Positions 22,649-33,067 of a stretch of 64,000 nt of DNA are shown piece after piece (position 1 is the first letter of the stretch; each line of letters opens with the position of its first letter). The notes beneath the pieces were generated by a model. It saw only the letters and a program-made list of their open reading frames with translations. It did not search any database and had not been told where the DNA came from. The position numbers were made by a program, and so were the translations under genes. The stretch is from Cliona cf. orientalis (Eukaryota > Porifera > Demospongiae > Clionaida > Clionaidae): assembly GCA_963930775.1 (NCBI GenBank), contig OZ005689.1, forward strand, positions 20,031,262 to 20,095,261, given 5' to 3'.

Positions 22649-23504
22649 TTTATCCTGATATCAGGTAATTTTTTTAGAACAGAGAGAGAAATATAAGTTG
22701 ATGAGAAAACTAGAAGCCATCAACGATTCATCATGCCACCCGAGCTTCAGGCAGCTGACTTCAACGAGGAGAAAGAGAGAAAACGTCAAGCCACCCGATT
22801 ACTATACTATGTACACGGGGGTAATACCATAGTGTCCCAGGCAAGTGTCAATGACACTATAATAATAATATTATTATACTGATAGAGTACATGTACTGTA
22901 GATTATAGGTAGAGCAACATGATACAACTTGATATTACATTTTCACTCATAAAATTTTTGCTCGGTAACCTATAACTGTACCTACTGCTCTGTAATATAA
23001 TCAGCTTTGAACAGGCAACAAACAACTGTACCAAGTGCCCAACACAAACAAGTATTGAGATGATACAGAGAGGGAGAATGCAGCCATATTAATACAGACA
23101 TACATGTAGTATAGACTGGGATAGAGAACACAAGAGAGAAACATATCTCCAATATGAAAACCAGAAGCCATCAACGACTCATCACGCCACCTGAGGGTGG
23201 GAGCTTCAGGCAACTGACTTCAACGAGGAGAGATACATGTACATCTAGATATTATGGCAGAGCAGAGAACAACCCTGTTTGCTGACATGGCATTTGTGTA
23301 CTTCCTTATAAAGTAGTACAAAAAAATCAGTCAGCTGGTTTGGCAGTGTCACTACAGGTATACATAACCAGTACCTGTACCCTATGACCTGACATTCAGG
23401 AACCACTTTTAACCCCAAAACAAAATTCAAGAAAGGTAGAGCCTACAACTGCATAAACCTTCCATGCGTCAGATGACATGCCTTAACACTCGAGAAAACA
23501 CAGG
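22649..23504. other. No gene seen; diverged internal duplication
   Basis: Two related stretches (about 22,707-22,770 and 23,156-23,232) share GAAGCCATCAACGA, TCATCACGCCACC-like and GAGCTTCAGGCA, GACTTCAACGAGGAGA. They are probably two copies of a repeat. No exon is supported. Confidence 0.45.
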
Positions 23505-24041
23505 TACCGTAAAGTCTGGTTAATAAGCGCATGCGCTTATCACTCTAGGTGGTAAGGAAACATGCGCCTATTAGACGATATGCGCTTAGTGAAATTTTGG
23601 CCCCGCCCACTGTCAGCACGTTCGAGCACTCAATCACAAAGCTAGCAAGTTATGAACACAGCGATTCTTGGAATAAGCTCTGTAATAGTTCATGGGAGTA
23701 TGATCGGAAGCCATTACTGGAAGAAAACCGTGGAAAAATAGCCGACTTCTTCGGTGAGACTCGCTTTGAAGTCAAGGTCAAGAGTCCGAAACCGTCTCAG
23801 TGGAACATCATAGTGTTGAGTATAGCCGATCTCGTGCAGCTGGCTATCCGAAAATAGGTTGGTAAATTAGTTCTAGCCATGTAGAGCATGGAACACTCTT
23901 GATCGAACGGTGAATACTACTGTCGTCTTTATTGGGCGCATGCGCTTATTAGACAATACTCAGCAACAGGAAGGAAGCATGCGCTTATTAAAAAGTATGC
24001 GCTTAATAAACATGTGCGCTTATTAACCAGACTTTACGGTA
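23505..24041. repeat. TACCGTA-type MITE, 530-bp family, copy 2 (with conserved plus-strand frame)
   Basis: Ends TACCGTAAAGTCTGGTTAAT and its complement, matching copy 1 at 12,539 but in opposite orientation. A plus-strand frame at 23,549-23,857 (102 residues) carries the same blocks as the frame in copy 1 (LAPPT, KLASY, HSDSW, SSWEYDRKP, LEENRGKI, DFFGETRF). No known domain was recognised. Confidence 0.75.
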
Positions 24042-24129
24042 TGAAGAGAAATAACACTGAGAAGATATAATGTACACATATGTACTAGCATTGAGACGAG
24101 CAAAAAGAGAGAGAGAGAGAGAGAGAGAG

Positions 24130-24461
24130 CATAGGCGGCGGAAGGAAGTTCTATTTGGGGAGGGGCAGATAATCATTCATTGTGCGCGAAGCACGCGCGA
24201 AATTTTGGACCACGCCCACTTAATTGAAGTTTAAAGGTCACTCGTGGATTGTGATGGTGCTATTGCTGTCTAGAGCAAAGAAACGATGGAAAATTGGCAC
24301 AATGATCGACTTTTGAGGCTATTCTAGGCAGATTTTGACTGCATCTTAATTGGTGTATCTATCATGAAAAGAGATAAGTCTGGCTAATTTGTGACGTCAT
24401 TAGGCCCTGGATTTTGGGGGGGCAACTGCCCCCCCCCTGCCCCCCGGTTCCGCCGCCTATG
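24130..24461. repeat. MITE with CATAGGCGGCGGAA ends inserted in a GA microsatellite
   Basis: CATAGGCGGCGGAA at the left is matched by TTCCGCCGCCTATG at the right. GA repeats flank both sides (24,105-24,129 and 24,462 onwards), so the element split a pre-existing (GA)n tract. The interior has GACCACGCCCAC and a C-run. Confidence 0.75.
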
Positions 24462-24497
24462 GAGAGGGAGAGGGAGAGAGAGAGAGGGAGAGAGAGA

Positions 24498-24553
<56 letters not shown>
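24462..24553. repeat. (GA)n microsatellite
   Basis: About 90 bp of GA with some GGGA interruptions. Long Ser-Leu or Arg-Glu open frames here are repeat artefacts. Confidence 0.95.
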
Positions 24554-24561
<8 letters not shown>

Positions 24562-24722
24562 TATACATGTACATGTATATAACAGAGGAAGAGGTGATAT
24601 CATGCCCCAGAGAGAGAAACATAAGAGAGAGAGGATGGATTGGTAATCAATACATGTGGCCACACCTGGGTATACGATATACAACAAAATACTAGGTAGA
24701 GTTTCACAGTGCGGCACATGAT

Positions 24723-25472
24723 TTACACTTCCAGGGGACATTTTTTTTTCAAAAACATAGTTAGGAACGTCCATGCAGTTTCAAAAACATAGTTAGGAAC
24801 GTCCATGCAGTGTTTGTGGTACCAGGTTTTACATACATCGCACTCGGCCATTTTATCACCTAATTCCTCGGGCAAGCGGCAGGAGCAGTGAAGGTCCACT
24901 GACTGGGTGTGCCTGACACCAACAGTCCTGCGCTCACCGACCGCTGGGAAGCGAGAGAGGCGACATTTCTCCAAGCACTCTGCCAAGTGCTGCCTCATAG
25001 ACCTGTGATTGTACTTGATCTTGCATGGGTCATTACCACTGCAAATGTCGTATGCAACTGCTAAGGCAAGGACTCCACAATCGGAACCATTTGACTGCCT
25101 TCCAACATCCATCATTCTCACTACAAGCTGTTTAGCAGGACTGAACACAAGGCTGGCAATCAATTTGACCGTCCCACTGGAAGCTTTGGAGTACATGCTG
25201 TCGTACACATTGACCACTCCATCGTCACATCCAACGTTGGAAATAGTACACCAGTGACAGCCTCCAACAAAGATGATCTGCACAAATTCTCCTCTGAGGA
25301 CTTGGAACGACAGACTCCTGTGAACTGCCGGATCTTGCAGGCCGGCTATGTTTGGGAATTCCTGCAAGATGAGCAACTGACCGGCCCTAATGACTGTGTC
25401 TGAGAGCCAACCATCAGATGAAACAATTTCCCGTTTCTTATCTATGTGCAAGGTGTACAGTGGAGTGGACAC
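24723..25472 (-). CDS. Ulp1-type (C48) protease domain and truncated PHD finger
   Basis: The frame shows the full papain-like Ulp1 signature: His in G-G-C-H-W-C, Asp in N-V-Y-D-S-M, Gln in D-V-G-R-Q-S-N, and Cys in S-D-C-G. These are about residues 73, 91, 126 and 132 of this frame. It should cleave SUMO-like modifiers or act as an isopeptidase. A PHD-type zinc finger follows: C-S-C, C-D-V-C, then W-Y-H-K-H-C. The last Cys pair is missing because a 32-bp tandem duplication (24,747-24,810) shifts the frame just after the H-x2-C ligands. Transposon-encoded Ulp1 domains are known in plant Mutator (Kaonashi) and animal Ginger elements. Confidence 0.85.
   Translation of the reverse strand: MSTPLYTLHIDKKREIVSSDGWLSDTVIRAGQLLILQEFPNIAGLQDPAVHRSLSFQVLRGEFVQIIFVGGCHWCTISNVGCDDGVVNVYDSMYSKASSGTVKLIASLVFSPAKQLVVRMMDVGRQSNGSDCGVLALAVAYDICSGNDPCKIKYNHRSMRQHLAECLEKCRLSRFPAVGERRTVGVRHTQSVDLHCSCRLPEELGDKMAECDVCKTWYHKHCMDVPNYVFETAWTFLTMFLKKKCPLEV
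24747..24810. repeat. 32-bp tandem duplication inside the PHD finger
   Basis: Two exact adjacent copies (24,747-24,778 and 24,779-24,810) starting TTTCAAAAACATAGTTAGGA. As 32 is not a multiple of three, the second copy throws the minus-strand frame off and gives an early stop at 24,723. Confidence 0.9.
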
Positions 25473-26773
25473 CCAGGTGTTGCTTACAACTGCAGAACCA
25501 TCGGCTGAAGACAGTCAGGTCAACAACAGTCTTGGCTAGGCCACAGTTACACACTTTGAGATTTGCAGAATCATTTGCTACATCTCGTAGTGAGGTCCTT
25601 CCTGTAGTTCGCCAGTTGTCTACTGAAATGGATGGATCACCGCTGATAGCCGTCAACTGCCCCTTTGCATAGCCAGTAGTGAGAACTCCCTTGTGACAAC
25701 ATAGTAGGCATCGATCACCAAACACTTGCACAACGCAGCAAGGAAGGTGACATTTGCCCAATTTGCTATCATGCAAATTCACACAGTCACCCACCTTGAA
25801 GTTGGTCCTAGGCCTTTTCGCTGGGGGAGGCTTCTCACCACCTGGCTTTTCTCTCTTTCCTCGACGAGTGGACCTCGTATCGACCGGCTTGCTTGCTTTA
25901 GGAGGTTTGGATTTCACACAATCATCATCCTTGCCATTCTTGTCAGAGTCAGCAGAAGAGGCCTTGGGAAACAATGTGCACCCAACGTTAACGATTTCGT
26001 GAGTTTGAGGGGCAATCCCTCTTGTGTGCTCGTCCGAGCGCTCCGCACACGTACACGCAGATACCACTTATTACGTCATCTTCAAAACACCAACTAGTGT
26101 CACCAGTTGGGGTAGGCACACTTTTTTCCAAAGAAATGCTTTCTGCGTCTGACAGGGTATCCTCAGAATAGGAAATGACATCATTATTGTCAGATGCTCT
26201 GTCATCCACAGAAACATCACTTCTCTGATTCTTTACGTTCAAAGGACACTCACTATGGTTGGTACGTAGGTGAGTGGTGGACCCACACTTGCACGTCCCT
26301 CCAGTTGTACGCTTCTTCTGTCCTTTACGTTTGAGTTCATCTTCGTCTATGTCACTGTCGTCACTGCCGTAGGTATCGTGGCCATGCTTCTTTGACCACA
26401 GCTTGCGACGCTGTGCATCCACTGTTCGCTCACTTTTCAACTGTATTCGCCTCCGCTTGGAGGAATCGGTCTTTTCCTGATCTAAGTACATCATTCTCTG
26501 TCGATTGAATGTCTCCAGAGCAGCCTGAACACCATCAAACACAGGTAGCTTCAGACGCTCAAACAGCTCAACCACCCAATGATATTGTGGCCCACGCTTC
26601 TCATACATGTATGTCATGTTGGATTGCAGCAGAGCCAGCTCGGTTGAAACCACATAGTGTAGCCTCTCGAGGAAGATGTGCTTTGGTCTGAAGCGAATGA
26701 ACACATTGTGGGAGGCCTCCAACCAATTGGAATGCCCCCTTTTAAGAATGGGGTGAACCAGCTGTTCGGCCAT
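25438..26773 (-). CDS. Linker of the transposase: zinc knuckle and basic region (two frames)
   Basis: From about 26,750 the second frame continues the transposase (LKRGHSNWLEASHNVFIRF). It passes an Arg/Lys-rich helix and a run of Asp (DDSDIDEDE), then the CKCGSTTHLRTNHSECPLN motif, a form of zinc-knuckle-like sequence seen in many invertebrate transposon proteins. A Ser/Asp-rich tail follows. Near 26,050 the frame changes again to a Lys/Pro-rich basic stretch (possible nuclear localisation). A compact segment beginning F-K-V-G-D-C-V and ending G-Q-L-T-A-I follows; by spacing it resembles the small beta domain before Ulp1 in Ginger-type integrase elements. That resemblance is from memory. Confidence 0.6.
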
Positions 26774-28142
26774 TTCTGCTCTCTCATGGTATCAATTTCG
26801 TAAGCCAGAGAGTGGAAAGGACATGTCAGTGCATGCCTTGTGTGATAGTCTGTTCCTTCGCACTTCAGATCCTCTCCATCCTTACACTCGCCACAGCTGC
26901 ATACTCGAAGTTGGTGAAAGTCACACCTACCAAACCCCCAATCGTGCTTGTCGCGGGCATGTCTGGCCAATCCTTTCATCCTGGTTGCAAACTCTTCGGC
27001 AGATTCACTCATCGACAAAATTAGCGAAAAGTAGTTTCTGGCCTTTTCAATGAACGCCTTGGAGAAGCAACCACATCCCTGTTTGTGCCTTGAGCAATGA
27101 CAGACCACATCGCCAACAGAGGGAAAAGTGTCTTTATACTTTCTTATTAAATCAACAGTGAAGGACTTGATTTTCTGCAGCTTTTCTAGCTGCTTCTTGT
27201 GGGCCCTACCGGCATGCCCACCACAGATCATGATCTCTGCATTGGGAAAGTGGTCTGTCACTGCCTTAGCAGAGGAGTCGGCATCTTGCCACTGAATGGC
27301 AATGTTCATCCCTTCCTCCTTGGCTTTTTTGAACGTAAGGCGTGCGGCATAGCCTTCGGCACCCTTGGATGTCCCCTGGTAGAGCTCTTCTTTAATTATG
27401 TCATCTCTGCCTTTCTGACAGAGGTGCTTGCGGTAAAGAAGAGCTCCATTGTAGTAGTTTCGAATGCTGAAAGTAGCATTCTTGCTGTGATGACCACGTG
27501 TCATCCACGTGCCGTCAGCGGACGTGACGGCACGACTCCATGAACCCAGTTCATTTTGGTCCATGCGTTGCATGTCATCCTTTGCATCACTACACATCTT
27601 ATCGACCATCTCTTTGACAATAGGGTACATTCTCTTGATGGTCGAGTCAAACATTGGCCAGCTAACTCCTTCAATCCCAAGTGCATGCTTCAATACCTTG
27701 TAATAAGTCACATGCGTGCAACCAGCTATGATAAAAGCCACCTGCACAGCAATACTAATTTCGGTAGCACAGCCAAGTTCGTATTTAGATGATGTTTCAA
27801 ACAATGCCCACTGACTAGCACAACCGTTACAAGCATAGGTGATAGAAAGAGCACCACCCAGCCCAAGGCTTTTCACATGAATGGGACACAATGCACCTTT
27901 ACAACCAGGTGTGGCACAACAACGTATTTGATTCACTTGCTTGATGAACTTATTCAATTGTTTCAAGTCCACGAAGCAAATATTTGATGGAATAATTGAC
28001 GTATGCCCTCTCTAACCTTTCTTTGAGGGGTTGGAATGTACAGGGAGCCATCATTACTCTCCACTGTCACGTTGAGACTGTCAGTCTCTTCATCACCCTC
28101 CACTGTCAGATTGAGACTATCATTATTTGACGTGGGAGTATC
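26614..28142 (-). CDS. Mutator-like transposase catalytic part
   Basis: After a leader ending P-T-P-Q-R-K, the frame shifts near 28,010 and resumes as GHTSIIPSNICFVDLKQLN. It then gives a Cys-rich N-terminus (CCATPGC, then C-x2-C about 25 residues later). Next is a region with S-A-D-G-T-W (first catalytic Asp), W-Q-D-A-D-S-S (second Asp), and C-G-G-H-A-G-R-A-H-K, the C/H motif typical of MuDR-type transposases. Downstream come a Cys-rich C-H-C-S-R-H-x-x-G-C-G-C segment and an F-H-x-L-R-V-C-S-C-G-x-C motif. I could not place the third acidic residue with certainty. Such transposases cut and paste DNA in the nucleus, leaving 8-11 bp, usually 9-bp, target duplications. That matches MITEs at 34.2, 39.0 and 57.6 kb. 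The frame ends out of register at about 26,740, where the continuation lies in the next frame. Confidence 0.85.
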
Positions 28143-28448
28143 CTAAATGGCAAAGAAAACTTATGGTGATGTGCATGTATACAGACAACTTCTTTCAACG
28201 CATACGAATGAACATGTACAATGTCATATAAGCGAAATGTATCAGCCTCCCAGTCTAGTGTACACCCACCAGGCCTCCCCCAATAGCCAGACTTAACAAT
28301 TAATGGTAAAGCGTCATCACTCCTTGGTCATGTAGTATATATGTAAAGTATATCCTTTGGAAGTCTCATGCCCGCCCACTGTGTGTCTGCCTATAATTAT
28401 GCGTAACTACATCTCTCCAGTTCTTCTTATTCTACCCAGGATTCCTCA

Positions 28449-28639
28449 TACCGTAAATCTGGAAATTTTCGTTGTAAAAATATTTTCGTAGTCAATGGCG
28501 GCTACAAAAATTAATCTTACGAAAATTAGCATGCGCTATTAACGCTAATGCGGTAAGGGGTCGTTCCTACGAAAATTTTTTTGCACGAAAATTTATCATA
28601 CGAAAGTTTCTTTCCACGAAAATTTTCAGATCTACGGTA
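28449..28639. repeat. TACCGTA-type MITE, AATTTTCG family
   Basis: TACCGTAAATCTGGAAATTTTC at the left (first 20 bases match best) and GAAAATTTTCAGATCTACGG with TA at the right. The interior has repeated ACGAAAATTT units in both orientations. It lies in the intron before the large exon of the transposase gene. About 190 bp, TA at both edges. Confidence 0.8.
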
Positions 28640-29643
28640 TTAGTGGGACGTTTTTAACATTCTTACACCACTGAGAATTTCGTGTTTTTTTCCCCTAATA
28701 TAGGGTTATATTTGTGCCCAAGACATGTCCTTATAATGCACAGAAGGGGGACAGAGGGGGGACATAAGAGGAAGCCACCAGCACCCCACTGGTATGCCGC
28801 ACCATCAAAATTATGAAATCACTGCATGCCATGATGTCCTGATGTGGGAATATAAGGTTCAGTATAATTATTATTATGAGGTTGATCCAAATTAAGGGGC
28901 TGAGTTTAATATTCCATCTCGCTACTAAGATAAGTTACTAAAGGATGGAAGATTGTTCCAGCCTTGAACATTGCATTTTTTTTACGCATTTTACGTTTCT
29001 TGTCTGTCGCTGGTATCAAGCATGGAATTTGTGTAACCACTGACTTGGAGGAGCTGAACCTTTATGGTGATGACTGTGATCGCTATGATCTTCAGTCCAA
29101 AAAGAAAGAGTATCATTGGACGATATTTGTGCTGATCTTGCCTCTCATCCGATATTCTGGTACAGAATTCGATTCTTATAACAGTCATTTTCCATACATA
29201 GCTTTGTGTATGCCTCAACCATCAGGAAAAGCCGGACATGCTCTCAGCATAATCATAATTCTATCTTACATGGTTTGCTCATTCAACTGATTATAATTAA
29301 GTAGACTCCCCCCACCCTCAGAATCATCAGGTGATATACATGTAATAATCTGCCTATGAACATTGCAGAAATTAAACTTGGAGATAGGACCCAACCTCGT
29401 TATTGCAAAAATACTCCCCCCCCCCCACAACAAACTCTTATAACATGCGTTTGTCACCTTACCTTGATAATACTGTCTATCACCGACCTTTCTGGTGTAT
29501 CACCAGACACAGTATTCATACCCAGTGTAACACACACATCCTGTATAAAAACAATAATAATTAAAGTTAATCGCTCAGGTCCGAGGCTAATCTTTTCTTC
29601 AAGTACTCACTTTTTGTGCATCAGCACTCTCAACTGACTCCAT

Positions 29644-30002
29644 ATCACTGCAGAAGATGAATAGATACAGCATCACCATGCAAGCACTCCATTATGGTCA
29701 CAATCACACTATGGTACGTATACTCACGTTAATATGTTGAGTAACAAAACTTGGATGAACTGTTGAAATTTCCAACACGTAACAGACCATACACCTGTAC
29801 ATGTACCTTGAGTTTCAGAAAATTGTAGCAATTATTATGGATACACCCACATTTGATAGTAACCCAGTATTGCTCTGCAGACCTCTAAATGACACCCCCA
29901 AATAAGATGGATACCCTTCTCACAAAATGACTACACCCTCCATAATTATGACACTAATATAACCCCATACACATGCTGAGCTAGTGAACAACATCAGGAA
30001 CA
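29644..30002. other. Upstream of the transposase gene; nothing clear
   Basis: This would hold the promoter of the minus-strand transposase gene. At 29,880-29,960 it contains a plus-strand A/C-rich repeat (GACACCCCC, GGATACCC, AATGACTACACCC) related to the arm at 2,900-3,070. No terminal inverted repeat of the transposon was identified. Confidence 0.35.
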
Positions 30003-30365
30003 CATTACCATCTCACATGCACAAGGGATAAAGTAATTGGTTTTGTCTGTCTGTTTGCCTGTCACCACAAAATCGCCAGATTTGGACATCTAGGCATCTG
30101 AGCGACTAGTAAATATGACAAATCCATACAAGTCGTCCAAAATTTGTCTTCATTATGCTTCAAATGGTTTGGCAAGGCCCACGAGCATCGCAAACACTGC
30201 GTCTTTCTTGGCGACACCTATCGACTCGACCCATGCACTGCAGGCCATGTGTATACGTCAGCTACATACATGTATGCACACTTACTGCTGCAGCTCTCAT
30301 TTCTATGCAAACAGATGTGGATACAGATGCAATGTGCGATGGGTATGTGCTCTATAAAGCTCAAG
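30003..30365 (+). repeat. Interspersed repeat family R1, copy 3
   Basis: Starts CACAAGGGATAAAGTAATTGG, contains ACAAAATCGCCAGATTTGGA and ends GGGTATGTGCTCTATAAAGC. Full-length relative to the copies at 35.3 and 62.6 kb. The open frames within it are fortuitous. Confidence 0.7.
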
Positions 30366-31369
30366 TTGTTTCGTAGTGCACTAGGTATGGGCAAAATTAT
30401 GCGTGACCCCCGTCCCTCACGGAGCACATGGGTGGAAAACATTGCAAATGTGTGGTAGCAAGATTATTCCTGCCTTTGACTTGAAAGGCTTCATGCTGGT
30501 ATTAGGAGGCCATGTCAGCAGATCTGATTATACATGTAGATAAATTTCACTGATGCAATGGGCAAAGCAGGGGCACCCGCCACATGCACAATATGCAGGA
30601 GTGTCATCATGGAATGAATGATGTTACACAGCTCTGAGACTAAGATTATAGGCCTTGAAGTTGCTGGTCCAAAGGAAGCTCATTGCTATTCATAATCCAG
30701 TCAGCCGTTCACTTCCGGGCTACAAGTGTGTATAGGCTCTGCGGGATGTACACAAGTAAGTGGTGCTGTACGTACACTTCACCATAGCCTTGCCAACTAA
30801 CTAGCAAGTAGCGGAAACGTTTGCTGTGTAAAACAATAGAGCACTCGAGTTTGTAGCTCAAGGTATAGACCAATGCTAGCTAGCTTGTCTGCATGACGAA
30901 AAGACCTAGCTGCTCCGGGGGCGTATGGCAGCGACTACCTTGTTGAGCACATAATTTACTCAGTTGGGCAAAGCGTAAACAATGTTCATCACATTGTCAA
31001 GCACAAACAATAGGTATTTTCAGGTACATTTTCATCAGTTCTTGCTCATACACGGGCACAATGTACATGTATGGCTAGTTATAGCCTAGTTTTAGTTCTA
31101 CAGAGACTTTTTTCAGCACTGTGTCTACTGTACTGGCACCGGTACCCAAGATTTAGTGCTTGGAGTACCGGAAGCTCTAATATTAGCTATAGCTAATAGC
31201 CACTAATACTGAGTGCTAGACGGCTAGCGAGGCTAGTAGTTTTGGGGGGGGGGGGGGGTTGGGTTTCGCTAATCGGTTAGTGATGAGGGGTTTTGGATTT
31301 AGGCTATGGTTGTTGACAGAGGGTTAGTATTATAGTGACAAGGTGTGCAAAAAACGACATCCAGCAGCA
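30366..31369. other. No gene seen; includes repeat R4 copy 2 and a G-run
   Basis: R4 matches lie at about 30,640-30,960. A 15-base G-run at about 31,243-31,258 is a likely polymorphic and error-prone site. Around 31,120-31,150 and 31,505-31,565 there are matching inverted segments (CAGCACTGTGTCTAC, CTGGCACCGGTACC and their complements, with GTACCGG and GAAGC). So a roughly 450-bp inverted-repeat element encloses the SINE head at 31,370. Confidence 0.5.
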
Positions 31370-31480
31370 GCGAGCTGGGTTAGCAGAGTGGACTAGGGCT
31401 AGGGCTGGTGGAGCGGTGGTGGTGGGTTCGAGTCCCGCTTGATTTTTAGATTTCTTTTCTTATTCCACTTTCGAACAATT
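31370..31480 (+). repeat. tRNA-derived SINE head
   Basis: GGGTTAGCAGAGTGG resembles an A box and GGGTTCGAGTCCCGC is a near-consensus B box. The tail TTTCTTTTCTTATTCCACTT then TCGAACAATTTTTTACG resembles that of the SINE at 10,706. It lies between inverted segments at about 31,120 and 31,565. Confidence 0.6.
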
Positions 31481-32033
31481 TTTTACGTTTTTTGGCGGGC
31501 TAGTTTGCCGGTACTCGAAGCGCTAAATTTTCAGTACCGGTGCCGGTACGGTAGACACAGCGTTTTTTCAATTGTTGCTGTTTGAGTTAGCACTGTACAT
31601 CAATCTGTGATGGCAATTTTGATCTCGCTACAATGCATGGTGCAAGTACAAGCCACATTGAGACTACTATCCCCGTAATCAGTAGTCTCGTGCCCAGCCT
31701 CTATGTTGCATGCAGAAAATAAAAGTATGGTGAAATGCGCATGGTTCCGGCAATATCTCATTGCGTCCTTTCAGAATAGTGTCCGTAAAGTTCAGACGAG
31801 GGCGATAAGCTCAAATGTAGCTGGCGAGGACGTGGATGATCCATGCCTACCTAATGGGACAGGAAAATCTCATTTATACAGCTGCCGTTTGATCGTCTGG
31901 TTGAGAATCAGGCACTGACAAACTCGGACTCCATAATTTGCCAAGATTGTGCTTTCAAGGCATCGGCTGGGTGTAAGGCTGCGTGAACTGTGCATATAAG
32001 CAAAACATCGTGATAACGCTATCACTGATAATA

Positions 32034-32320
32034 CAGTGGAACCCTGCATGACGGACACTCCTCAACGGCGGACACCTGCGATATAACGGAAAATTCTGAA
32101 TGTCCGGATTGTATTTCCATAGACTTCAATACATTCAAACCCCCTTAACAGCAGACACCCCGCTATTCCGTTTTGGTCCCGCAGTGATGCTTTATCATAG
32201 CTGGCCTCGATTCGATTGTAGGAGGGGCATGGTCAACCACTACCTCTGAGCTAAGGACACTTCGCTATAGCGGACTAAAATTTTGGTCCCAATGGTGTCC
32301 GCTTTAGAGGGTTTCCACTG
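32034..32320. repeat. pogo/Tigger-type MITE
   Basis: CAGTGGAACCCTGCATGACG at the left and AGAGGGTTTCCACTG at the right, with a TA duplication on each side. CAGTnGAACC ends with subterminal ACGGACAC boxes are characteristic of pogo-like Tc1/mariner elements. 287 bp, non-coding, so mobilised in trans. Confidence 0.85.
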
Positions 32321-32699
32321 TATTTGTTTGCGTGTCATAATAATATTATGTCGTGTACATCTGGAACCAAAGTTGAAAAAACATTTCACCACACTCTTTT
32401 TCCGATCTACGTATGGGTACGAGAATATGCAATCAGGTACTTGTAACATATCAGGAGGAGGAGGAAGGATCAGATTGTGGTGTTGTGCCCATACTGGAGT
32501 TGTACCAGTGCTTAGCTGCTATGCCTGTGTGCAAACCTCACTCGTGAGATGTAGTCTAGTAGCCTAGCAAGCCCTGGTGATGACGTCCACTCCTGGCTGC
32601 AGCAGGTACTAGTCTCGTATACATAGGCATAACACCAGAGCCTTCCTCCTCCCCAGTCATAACCCTAGCGTTCCAAGCCCAGTAAATCAGGCGACATGC

Positions 32700-32763
32700 T
32701 AGCCTCGTCCCCAGTCCCCTCCCAACGCGGGGACGAGGCTACACATATAAGTACATGAGGCTA
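32700..32763. repeat. Miniature Mutator-type element, 64 bp
   Basis: Begins TAGCCTCGTCCCCAGTCCCC and ends AAGTACATGAGGCTA, flanked by a perfect 9-bp duplication GCGACATGC (32,691-32,699 and 32,764-32,772). A second GACGAGGCTA occurs internally. Confidence 0.65.
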
Positions 32764-32919
32764 GCGACATGCATACAGTTCCATAGTCAGGAAAGGCGAG
32801 AAAACTATCAGTAAGCCATATTATTATATTATGCTCACACAAATAGAGATCATCTCACAACTATGATCGTGTCACACACGACAGATATACCGGTAGATAC
32901 AGACACACACACAACTTAC

Positions 32920-32977
32920 CAATTATCTCGGTAGTGCGCAGACGAAGTTCACGTGGCACGATGGACGATATGCGCAT
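32920..32977 (-). CDS. Possible first exon, divergent partner (minus)
   Basis: ATG at 32,977 begins an open stretch (MRISSIVPRELRLRTTEII) ending at a GTAAGTTG donor. It faces away from the possible first exon at 33,068 with 90 bp between. Downstream exons were not found. The reading is plausible but short. Confidence 0.25.
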
Positions 32978-33067
32978 GCGCAGTTGGACAGGGGAGGGGC
33001 TGATGCATGCGCATTTGGAAGGGGTGGGGCTGAAAGCAAGACCTTTGACCTTAAAATTGACGACCGA

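Larger units (their letters stand above)
24723..29643 (-). pseudogene. Mutator-like transposase with C-terminal Ulp1 protease and PHD finger
   Basis: Exon model (minus): 29,643-29,611 (ATG, 11 codons, GTGAGT donor); 29,540-29,463 (26 codons, ACAG acceptor, GTAAGG donor); 28,142 down to the stop at 24,723 (TTTAG acceptor). All joins are phase 0. The large exon encodes an acidic repeat-like leader, a Cys-rich N-terminus, a Mutator-type catalytic region, a CxCGSxxHxRxxHxxCPLN zinc-knuckle-like motif, a basic linker, a small F-K-V-G-D beta-type segment, a Ulp1 (C48) protease and most of a PHD finger. The frame changes five times: near 28,010, 26,740, 26,050, 25,460 and at the duplication 24,747-24,810. 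Intact, it would be about 1,150 residues. The breaks may reflect decay or sequencing indels in homopolymers. No terminal inverted repeats were found. Confidence 0.75.

Noticed and set aside
24391-24774. Long Ser/Leu- or Arg/Glu-rich open frames on both strands
   Set aside because: They are translations of the GA microsatellite and flanks; no start, domain or splice support.
28964-29290. 108-codon plus-strand open frame
   Set aside because: It lies in an intron of the minus-strand transposase gene and has no recognisable domain or splice evidence.
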